Source: Bacillota bacterium (GTDB lineage Bacteria > Bacillota > Bacilli > Paenibacillales > Paenibacillaceae). From it: a stretch of 60,809 nt of DNA. Shown in pieces: positions 51,352 to 58,598 of this stretch. Position 1 is the stretch's first letter. Every line of letters begins with the position of its first letter. Location: contig JAEWPC010000012.1 of NCBI GenBank assembly GCA_023460795.1, positions 1-60,809 on the forward strand. Reading direction: 5' to 3'. The translations under genes and the position numbers were made by a program. The notes below the pieces were generated by a model. That model searched no databases. It saw only the letters and a list, made by a program, of their open reading frames with translations, and was not told the DNA's origin.

Positions 51352-52335
51352 CTACGCTCGATCCGTTGACAACGTCTCGGATACCGTTCCAAGCGAGTAC
51401 CCTTTCGCCTTTATCGACTTAATGATGCCGGGCAGCGCGCCTTTCGAGGATTCCGTCGGGTGCATTAAAATTAACGTACCCGGACCTACGCGCGCGTCGA
51501 CTTTAGAGACGATCGACCAAGAGGCCGGTTTCATCCAATCCAGCGTGTCGAGCGTCCATAGCACGGTTCGGAGACCGTATTCGGAAGCGACTTTTACCGT
51601 TAGACCGTTGTAGTCGCCCGACGGAGGCGCGAACCAATGGTTGTCGACGCCGAGCTCGTCCAGCAGCTTCTCTACTTTGCCGATTTCTTCTCGTTGTCTG
51701 ACCGGGCCTAGTTGACTCATGTTCGGATGCGTATAGGCATGGTTCGATACTTCGTGCCCGCGCGCGATAATTTCTTGGGCGACTTCTTTATGCTTCGATA
51801 GCCACATGCCGTCAAAGAAGAACGTCGCGTGAACGTTCGCGGCTTTGAGCGTATCCAGCATCGGCATCAAATATTCGTCGCCCCATGCTACGTTGATCAT
51901 CAGCGCGACCATCGGCTTCGCGGGGTTGCCCCGATAAATCGGCAGCAGCGGCAAGTCCGCAATATCGACCTCCGGTTTGACCTCTCGGTACACCCATGGG
52001 ACGGCATCGGCGTCGCCGGGCAATCGAATGCCTTGCTCGACCGCTTTGCGGTATGTCGCTTGGATATCGACTTCTTTGCCGTTATATCCAGGGATCGCCT
52101 TCCATACCCGATCGTTAACCGCATTGATGGCCGGGACTTTCTTGGCCGGCGCTTCTTGTTTGATCCATTGCAGCAGATCGGCGTTGCCGGGCGCCGGACT
52201 GAACGCCTCGCCTGCGGCTGTCTGCTTCAATGCGGTCAAATAGTCATGAACTGGCCCGTACGTACCTAATAGCACCACCAGCAGCAAACATATGGCCAAC
52301 GCGAATGCTTTGGCACGCATCTTGTTCGCGTTCAT
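51352..52335 (-). CDS. Polysaccharide deacetylase-like protein (YlxY type)
   Basis: A 327-residue protein with an N-terminal signal/anchor (about 7-27) and a NodB domain (from about 145). The second metal motif HEVSNHAYTHPNMS keeps both histidines, but the first motif, normally TFDDG, reads NVAWGDEYLMP, so one or both catalytic aspartates are lost; this is typical of YlxY-type proteins whose deacetylase activity is doubtful. Located between mlpA and pnp as ylxY in Bacillus. ATG at 52335 or a GTG four codons upstream. Confidence 0.88.
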   Translation of the reverse strand: MNANKMRAKAFALAICLLLVVLLGTYGPVHDYLTALKQTAAGEAFSPAPGNADLLQWIKQEAPAKKVPAINAVNDRVWKAIPGYNGKEVDIQATYRKAVEQGIRLPGDADAVPWVYREVKPEVDIADLPLLPIYRGNPAKPMVALMINVAWGDEYLMPMLDTLKAANVHATFFFDGMWLSKHKEVAQEIIARGHEVSNHAYTHPNMSQLGPVRQREEIGKVEKLLDELGVDNHWFAPPSGDYNGLTVKVASEYGLRTVLWTLDTLDWMKPASWSIVSKVDARVGPGTLILMHPTESSKGALPGIIKSIKAKGYSLGTVSETLSTDRA

Positions 52336-52440
52336 GCTTCCTCTCACCCCGATCTTGTCCCCTTACCCTGCATAAAGCCTATGCGCAGAATAAGGTTAAT
52401 ATGAGAGAGCATCCCATGTTGCGGGGCGATTTATGCAAAA

Positions 52441-52472
52441 CAAAAAGAGACCCGAAAAGCTTGTCTCTTTTG
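52441..52472 (-). terminator. Intrinsic terminator of pnp
   Basis: AAAGAGAC / GTCTCTTT hairpin then TTGTTTT on the minus strand, 20 bp after the pnp stop. Confidence 0.88.
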
Positions 52473-52491
52473 TCCATTCGATATGCGATTG

Positions 52492-54606
52492 TTAAGCTTT
52501 GGTTTCGACCGAGGAAGGCTTCTCCGGCGCCAGAAGCGCTTTGCGGGACAAGTTGATCCGACCCATGTTGTCGATTTCCGTTACTTTCACTTCGACGACG
52601 TCTCCGATGTTGAGGACGTCTTCGACTTTGGCGATTCTTTCGTGAGCGACTTGGCTAATATGGATCAGCCCGTCTTTATTCGGAAGAATCTCGACGAAGC
52701 AACCGAACTTCTCGATCCGTTTGACCGTACCCGTGTACACTTCGCCGACCACGACCTCTTTGACGATGCCTTCGATGATCGAGCGTGCGCGGTTGTTCGC
52801 GGCTTCGTCCGTCGAAGCGATATAGACGGTACCGTCTTGCTCGATATCGATTTTAACGCCGGTCTCTTCGATGATTTTGTTGATGATCTTACCGCCGGAA
52901 CCGATAACGTCGCGGATTTTGTCCGGATTGATCTTGAGCGTAATGATCTTCGGAGCGTACGGGCTAAGCGATGTACGCGGCTCTGTCATCGTCTCGAGCA
53001 TTTTGCCGAGGATGTACATGCGGCCTTCCTTGGCTTGCGCGAGCGCGTCGGTCAAGATCTGGCGATCGATGCCGTCGATCTTGATATCCATTTGGATCGC
53101 CGTAATGCCGGCCGCCGTACCCGCTACCTTGAAGTCCATATCGCCGAGATGGTCTTCCATCCCTTGGATGTCGGTCAAGATCGACGTATGCTCGCCGTCT
53201 TTGATCAGGCCCATCGCAACGCCGGCAACCGGAGCTTTGATCGGTACGCCCGCGTCCATCATGGCCAGCGTGCTGGCGCAAATACTTGCTTGGGACGTCG
53301 AACCGTTAGACTCGAGCACCTCGGATACGAGACGAATCGTATACGGGAACTCCGCCTCGGAAGGAATGACTTTCAACAATGCGCGTTCGCCGAGCGCGCC
53401 GTGTCCGATCTCGCGGCGTCCTGGCGGACGGAGCGGACGAGCTTCGCCGACCGAGAACGGCGGGAAGTTGTAATGGTGCATGAAGCGCTTCGATTCCTCG
53501 AGGCCGATGCCGTCGAGAATTTGCACTTCGCCGAGCGGACCGAGCGTACAGATGCTAAGCGCTTGCGTTTGGCCGCGCGTGAACAGGCCGGAGCCGTGCG
53601 TGCGAGGCAGCAAACCGACATCGGTGGAGATCGGACGAATTTCGTTAAGCGCGCGGCCGTCCGGACGCACTTTGTCGTGCGTGATCAGGCGACGAACTTC
53701 GTTCTTCACGATATCGTACAGCACTTCCTTGACGTCTTTCAGCTTGTTCGGCTCTTCCGCGTACTGGATCGCGAAATGATCGACCGTCTCCGCATTGATC
53801 GCATCGATCGCTTCTTGGCGGGCATGCTTCTCGGAGATGCGTACCGCTTCGACGAGACGAGCTTGAGCATAAGCTTGCACTTCCGCTTCCACTTGCGCGT
53901 CGACCGCATGCAGCTTAACTGCCATTTTCGGCTGGCCGGCTTTGGCGACGAGTTCGTCGATCATACCGCAAATTTTCTTGATTTCGTCGTGGCCGAACAT
54001 GATCGCTTCAAGCATATCCGCCTCGGATACTTCGTCCGCTTCCGCCTCGACCATCATGATCGCGTCGCGCGTACCTGCGACGACGACATAAAGATCGCTC
54101 TTCGCTTCTTGTTCGACGGTCGGATTCACGATGAACTGGCCGTCGATCCGTCCCACGATAACGCCGCCGATCGGTCCGTTGAACGGAACGTTGGAAATCG
54201 CGAGCGCCGCGGAAGTACCGATCATTGCCGCGATTTCGGGCGAACAGTCCTGATCGACGCTCATGACCAGGTTTACGATCTGCACGTCGTTCCGGAACCC
54301 TTCCGAGAATAACGGACGAATCGGACGGTCCGTCAGCCGGCTTGCGAGAATAGCCTTCTCGCTTGGACGTCCTTCGCGTTTGATGAATCCGCCTGGAATT
54401 TTACCTACCGCGTACAGCCGCTCTTCATAGTTAACCGTAAGCGGGAAAAAATCCAAATCTTTAGGCTCCGACGAAGCCGTTACGGTGGACAGCACCACCG
54501 TATCTCCATATCGAACGACAACCGCGCCGTTCGCTTGCTTGGCTAGACGTCCTGTTTCGAGCGCGAACGGACGGCCTCCGAGCAACATCTCAACTCGTTG
54601 TTCCAA
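52492..54606 (-). CDS. pnp: Polyribonucleotide nucleotidyltransferase
   Basis: A 704-residue PNPase: two RNase PH domains (1-140 and about 310-545, with DGRALNEIRPI and LPRTHGSGLFTRGQTQ), the central helical domain, a KH domain (IGSGGKIINKIIEETG, near 563) and a C-terminal S1 domain (VGEVYTGTVKRIEKFGCFVE). Processive 3'-5' phosphorolytic RNA decay. Separated from rpsO by a terminator with likely read-through. ATG 54606 after GGAGGG. Confidence 0.98.
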   Translation of the reverse strand: MEQRVEMLLGGRPFALETGRLAKQANGAVVVRYGDTVVLSTVTASSEPKDLDFFPLTVNYEERLYAVGKIPGGFIKREGRPSEKAILASRLTDRPIRPLFSEGFRNDVQIVNLVMSVDQDCSPEIAAMIGTSAALAISNVPFNGPIGGVIVGRIDGQFIVNPTVEQEAKSDLYVVVAGTRDAIMMVEAEADEVSEADMLEAIMFGHDEIKKICGMIDELVAKAGQPKMAVKLHAVDAQVEAEVQAYAQARLVEAVRISEKHARQEAIDAINAETVDHFAIQYAEEPNKLKDVKEVLYDIVKNEVRRLITHDKVRPDGRALNEIRPISTDVGLLPRTHGSGLFTRGQTQALSICTLGPLGEVQILDGIGLEESKRFMHHYNFPPFSVGEARPLRPPGRREIGHGALGERALLKVIPSEAEFPYTIRLVSEVLESNGSTSQASICASTLAMMDAGVPIKAPVAGVAMGLIKDGEHTSILTDIQGMEDHLGDMDFKVAGTAAGITAIQMDIKIDGIDRQILTDALAQAKEGRMYILGKMLETMTEPRTSLSPYAPKIITLKINPDKIRDVIGSGGKIINKIIEETGVKIDIEQDGTVYIASTDEAANNRARSIIEGIVKEVVVGEVYTGTVKRIEKFGCFVEILPNKDGLIHISQVAHERIAKVEDVLNIGDVVEVKVTEIDNMGRINLSRKALLAPEKPSSVETKA

Positions 54607-54720
54607 AAAAATTCCCTCCTCTATAACCTACAACTTTATGTACATTCGACACACTTTCCATTATTTCCTGCTAGCAGGCCGCTTAGGCATCGAAACTTGG
54701 CTTGAAGCATCCTAATATCG

Positions 54721-54780
54721 GAAAAAAGCAACCCGGAGCCGGAAGGGACGATGTGTCCCATCGGCTGATCCAGGTTGCTT
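54721..54780 (-). terminator. Terminator between rpsO and pnp
   Basis: AAGCAACC / GGGTTGCTT outer stem, inner GGGAC/GTCCC, then TTTTTCC on the minus strand. The rpsO-pnp terminator is a common site of partial read-through. Confidence 0.88.
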
Positions 54781-54795
54781 TCGTGCGGTGCATGA

Positions 54796-55065
54796 TTAGC
54801 GACGAAGACCGAGCTTCGCGATAAGCGCGCTGTAACGGCTAACGTCTTTGTTTTTCAAGTAAACGAGAAGCTTACGGCGTTGGCCAACCATCTTGAGCAA
54901 ACCGCGGCGCGAGTGGTGATCTTTCTTGTGCGACCGGAAATGGTTCGTCAAATTGTTGATGTTCTCCGTAAGGATAGCGATCTGGACTTCCGGGGATCCC
55001 GTGTCCGAAGCATGCGTACGATGCTCTTCGATCAGTGCGTTCTTACGTTCTTGAGTCAATGCCAT
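54796..55065 (-). CDS. rpsO: Ribosomal protein S15
   Basis: An 89-residue S15, full length: TGSPEVQIAILTENINNLTNH split as TGSPEVQIA and LTEHF-type helix, then HSRRGLLKMVGQRRKLLVYL. Binds 16S rRNA early in 30S assembly. Has its own promoter at 55190-55219 and GGAGGTG before ATG 55065. Confidence 0.99.
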   Translation of the reverse strand: MALTQERKNALIEEHRTHASDTGSPEVQIAILTENINNLTNHFRSHKKDHHSRRGLLKMVGQRRKLLVYLKNKDVSRYSALIAKLGLRR

Positions 55066-55189
55066 CCTGGAACACCTCCTTCAATAGAATCGCCATTAGC
55101 CTCGCAGGCGTTGGTGAAGCGCGCAGCCAAGCTAAGGTTATGTTTGCTTACCGCCCTGCCATGCCGGCCGGATTTCAGCAACGTTGTCT

Positions 55190-55219
55190 AGTATAGCACA
55201 GATGTGATGCCCGTTACAA
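55190..55219 (-). promoter_or_regulatory. Probable promoter of rpsO
   Basis: -35 TTGTAA (55219-55214), 18 bp spacer, -10 TATACT (55195-55190); leader of about 120 nt. Confidence 0.65.
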
Positions 55220-55239
55220 CGCCCACGTTCATACAATCT

Positions 55240-56238
55240 TTACGCGCTTGGGAGCGTAGAGAGCAGCGCTTTGGCCTGCTCCGCGTCGTTCGTGATTTGG
55301 GCGACGAGCTGATCGATCGATTCGAACTTGCGTTCCGGACGGATGAATGAATGAAAGATAAGCGCGATTTCGCGTCCGTACAGATCGCCAGAGTAATCGA
55401 ACAAATGAGCTTCGAGCTTAAGCTGTCCTCCCGGCGCGTCGAAAGTCGGACGAACCCCGACGTTCAGCACGCCGTGGTAACGCTCCTCGCCACCCGAAGA
55501 ACCGCCTTTCGGCAGCACGCGAACCTCGATCGCATACACGCCGTTCATCGGCACGACATAAGGCTGTTCGGGCTTAACATTCGCCGTAGGAAACCCTAGC
55601 AATCGTCCCCGTGCGTCCCCATGAACGACGACGCCTTGAATTTCATAAGGTCTGCCGATCAACAGCTTCGCGGCGCGAGGATCTCCGGCTGCCAGCTTCT
55701 CGCGAATGCGGGTGCTGCTCACCTTAACGCCTTCGTTATAAACCGGCGAGACGACGTGCACTTGCAAGCCGCCTTCCCCGAATTCGCGAAGCGCCTCGGC
55801 ATTGCCTTCTCCGCGGTAGCCGAATTTGAAATCGAATCCGACGACCGCCGTGCGAACGCCGATCGGAACGATGAGCGATTTCACGAATCGCTCCGCCGTT
55901 ACTTCCGAGAACGGTCGGTCGAAATGTATGACGTACGCGGCTTCTACGCCGAGCTCGGCGAACAATTCGAGCTTATCCTCTACCGGCGTGAGCACGGTCG
56001 TGTACTGAGAGCCATGACCGAGCACGACTCTCGGATGCGGATCGAACGTCATCACCGCCGGCACGAGACCTTGCTGCTTGGCTAGAGCCACGGCCTGACG
56101 GATGACCTCTTGGTGGCCGAGATGGACGCCGTCGAAAAACCCGATCGCAAGCGATATTCCCTGAGATCGGATCGCGCCGGCAGGCCATTCGCTTGATTCG
56201 GCCACATGATTCACATATAAATCGTATCGTTCCACCAC
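55240..56238 (-). CDS. ribF: Bifunctional riboflavin kinase/FAD synthetase
   Basis: A 332-residue protein: N-terminal adenylyltransferase domain (about 20-190) with GFFDGVHLGHQEVI and FDFKFGYRGEG, C-terminal flavokinase (200-320) with GRLLGFPTANV and HLFDYSGDLYG. Makes FMN then FAD. The start is a GTG at 56238 after GGAGGACAT. It follows truB by 21 bp in the infB-rbfA-nrnA-truB operon. Confidence 0.97.
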   Translation of the reverse strand: MVERYDLYVNHVAESSEWPAGAIRSQGISLAIGFFDGVHLGHQEVIRQAVALAKQQGLVPAVMTFDPHPRVVLGHGSQYTTVLTPVEDKLELFAELGVEAAYVIHFDRPFSEVTAERFVKSLIVPIGVRTAVVGFDFKFGYRGEGNAEALREFGEGGLQVHVVSPVYNEGVKVSSTRIREKLAAGDPRAAKLLIGRPYEIQGVVVHGDARGRLLGFPTANVKPEQPYVVPMNGVYAIEVRVLPKGGSSGGEERYHGVLNVGVRPTFDAPGGQLKLEAHLFDYSGDLYGREIALIFHSFIRPERKFESIDQLVAQITNDAEQAKALLSTLPSA

Positions 56239-56259
56239 ATGTCCTCCTGCTTCATCGGA

Positions 56260-57213
56260 CTAGGCGTTCCCGGATCCTTGATCGTCTGCGGGATGGAACA
56301 CCTTCACCGGACGGACCTTATGCAAGTTCTCCTCCACCGAGAACAACCCGAGAAACGCGCCGTCTCCCCTGTACAGCTTCCACAGGCCTTCCCGATCCGG
56401 CGGCGGCTGCAGGCGCGCGGCATCGATCGTCTTCCCTTGCAGCACGTAAGTCGACTCCGGCTCGGATACTTCCGTTCGCGGCAAATCGACGAGCGTATCG
56501 GCAGAGATGAGCTTCTCTCCGATCTTACCTTGCTCTTGCAGCTGGGCCAGTTGTTCAAGAGTGACGCACTGCGGTTGCCGCAGCCCTGCGCTTTCCGTAC
56601 GAACGAGCTCCGCCATGACGGCCGGTACGCCAAGCTTTCTGCCGATATCGACGCATAACGTCCGAATGTAAGTGCCTTTGGAGCAGGTTACCGAGAAAGC
56701 AACGGTAGGCCGCGGCCCACCCGCGGAAACCTGAAGCACGTTAAGCTCGTGAATCGTGACGCGCCTGGACGGCCGTTCGACCACGATGCCTTCGCGAGCC
56801 AACTCGTAAAGACGTTTGCCGTTCATCTTGACCGCCGATACCATCGGAGGAATTTGATCGATCTCTCCGATGAAGGAGCGAGCGGCATCACGGATCGCTT
56901 CCTCCGTAAGGAAAGAGGCATCTCGCTCGTCGATCACGTTACCGCTCATATCCTCCGTATCGGTAGCTAGGCCGAATTGCAAAGTCGCTTCGTACGTCTT
57001 CGGAAGCTCCTGCAGGTATTCCACGAATCGGGTAGCTCGTCCGATGCACAGCGGGAGCACTCCGGTCACGGCGGGATCGAGCGTACCGGTATGACCGATC
57101 CGGCGTTCCCGCAGAATCCTTCTCGCTTTCGCCACGACGTCGTGCGAGGTGAAGCCTGCCGGCTTCCAGATGGCAAGTACGCCGTCAAGCCCAGACTGAC
57201 CGCTCTTACTCAT
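56260..57213 (-). CDS. truB: tRNA pseudouridine-55 synthase
   Basis: A 317-residue TruB: GVLAIWKPAGFTSHDVV start, catalytic Asp in GHTGTLDPAVTGVLPLCIG (near 45), KTYEATLQFG and RRVTIHELNV, with a C-terminal PUA-like region. Modifies U55 of the T loop in tRNA. Its ATG overlaps the end of nrnA by 8 bp. Confidence 0.97.
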   Translation of the reverse strand: MSKSGQSGLDGVLAIWKPAGFTSHDVVAKARRILRERRIGHTGTLDPAVTGVLPLCIGRATRFVEYLQELPKTYEATLQFGLATDTEDMSGNVIDERDASFLTEEAIRDAARSFIGEIDQIPPMVSAVKMNGKRLYELAREGIVVERPSRRVTIHELNVLQVSAGGPRPTVAFSVTCSKGTYIRTLCVDIGRKLGVPAVMAELVRTESAGLRQPQCVTLEQLAQLQEQGKIGEKLISADTLVDLPRTEVSEPESTYVLQGKTIDAARLQPPPDREGLWKLYRGDGAFLGLFSVEENLHKVRPVKVFHPADDQGSGNA

Positions 57214-58195
57214 GCTCGTTCAACGCCTTCTGCACGACGTCCACGACCTTCGAGATCGCTTCGGGAAGCGGCTCGGTTAACCTGCATCCTGCCGCGCGCA
57301 CGTGTCCGCCGCCGCCGAAATGCTGCGCCACGGCCGCTACGTTCACGGAGCCGGCTGAACGCAGGCTGACTTTCACCGAAGTCTGTCCGTTCTCTTTGAA
57401 CAACATGCCCACTTCAACGCCTTCGATGTTGCGCGGGTAGTTGACTAGGCCTTCCAGATCCTCGTTCGTCGCACCGGTTTCCACCAAATCCTCTGATGTG
57501 ACCCATAGCCAGCCAATTCTGTTGTCGTCGCTGAAAGCTAGACGCGACAACCCTCGCTGGATCATTTGCATTTGACCGAAAGTCATGCGCTCGAGAAGAA
57601 GCTCGGCGAGCTCCGGCCCGTTCACGCCCGCTTCGAGCAGACGCGAAGCGATTGCCATGACGGCGGGACTCGTGTTCGAATATCTGAACCCGCCGGTATC
57701 TGTCAGAATACCCGTATAGATCGCGACGGCAACGTCCCGATCGATCGGGAACGCCATGACGTCGATCAGCTCGATGATGATTTCCGCCGTCGCGGCCGCA
57801 TCGAACTTAAGGACGTTGACGACCCCGTAGCTGTCATTGGTCGGATGGTGATCGATATTCAGAATGTCGGCGCCATCGGCTACCCATAACTTCCCGCGTT
57901 GGCCGACGCGCGAATAATCGGCGCAATCGACGCAGATCACGTTGCGGTATTGCCGCGAGGGGGGCTCGTCGCCCGGAATCGTGACGATCTCCTCGCTGCC
58001 CCGCAAATAACGGAGCTTGGACGGCACCGGACCTTCGTTCAACATTGTGTACGTTTTGCCAAGCTTCTCGAGCAGCCATCCCATGGCGACCGTCGAGCTG
58101 ATGGCATCCCCGTCGGGCTGCACGTGAGACACGACCAGGAAATCGTCTCTTTCACGAATAAAAGCGGCGGCTTCCTGCAATACGTCAGCCCACAT
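57206..58195 (-). CDS. nrnA: Oligoribonuclease/pAp phosphatase NrnA
   Basis: A 329-residue DHH-DHHA1 phosphoesterase. Motifs: SHVQPDGDAISST (near 24), VDCAD, LNIDHHPTND (DHH) and the DHHA1 end GGGGHVRAAGCRL. Degrades nanoRNAs of 2-5 nt and converts pAp to AMP. ATG 58195 after GGGGGAAA; lies between rbfA and truB as in Bacillus relatives. Confidence 0.95.
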   Translation of the reverse strand: MWADVLQEAAAFIRERDDFLVVSHVQPDGDAISSTVAMGWLLEKLGKTYTMLNEGPVPSKLRYLRGSEEIVTIPGDEPPSRQYRNVICVDCADYSRVGQRGKLWVADGADILNIDHHPTNDSYGVVNVLKFDAAATAEIIIELIDVMAFPIDRDVAVAIYTGILTDTGGFRYSNTSPAVMAIASRLLEAGVNGPELAELLLERMTFGQMQMIQRGLSRLAFSDDNRIGWLWVTSEDLVETGATNEDLEGLVNYPRNIEGVEVGMLFKENGQTSVKVSLRSAGSVNVAAVAQHFGGGGHVRAAGCRLTEPLPEAISKVVDVVQKALNEHE

Positions 58196-58211
58196 GCTTG
58201 TTTCCCCCTAA

Positions 58212-58568
58212 CTACTTCTCCAGCGACTCTTCGTTAATCTTGTTCAGCATCGCTTCGATCTTGCTGCCGTACGCGATGGAGCTGTCGAACCTGAACTCCA
58301 TCACGGGCGTATGGCGCAGCTTCACGCGTCGGCCGAGCTCCGAACGGAGGAATCCGTTCGCGCGGCCGATCGCCTTCAGCGTTTCTTCCTTCTGCTCGTC
58401 GCTGCCCAGGATGCTTAAGTACACTCTGGCCAGTGACAGGTCGTTCGTAACGTCGACTCCGGTAACCGTAATGAATCCGATCCGAGGATCTTTCAGCTCC
58501 GTCTGAATGATCGTGCTGATCTCCTTCTTGATCTGTTCTCCTACCCGTCCTACCCGGAATTTAGCCAT
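58212..58568 (-). CDS. rbfA: Ribosome-binding factor A
   Basis: A 118-residue RbfA with a KH-like fold: RVGRVGEQIKKEISTIIQ, DPRIGFITVTGVDVT and RVYLSILGSDEQK. Acts late in 30S maturation near the 16S 5' end. ATG 58568 after GAGGTGAAA; infB ends 30 bp upstream. Confidence 0.97.
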   Translation of the reverse strand: MAKFRVGRVGEQIKKEISTIIQTELKDPRIGFITVTGVDVTNDLSLARVYLSILGSDEQKEETLKAIGRANGFLRSELGRRVKLRHTPVMEFRFDSSIAYGSKIEAMLNKINEESLEK

Positions 58569-58598
58569 GCTCTTTCACCTCGTTCAATCGGTGTTGGC

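Noticed and set aside
52483..54312. 609-codon plus-strand open frame opposite pnp
   Set aside because: Same kind of antisense shadow of a highly biased gene; no start signal.
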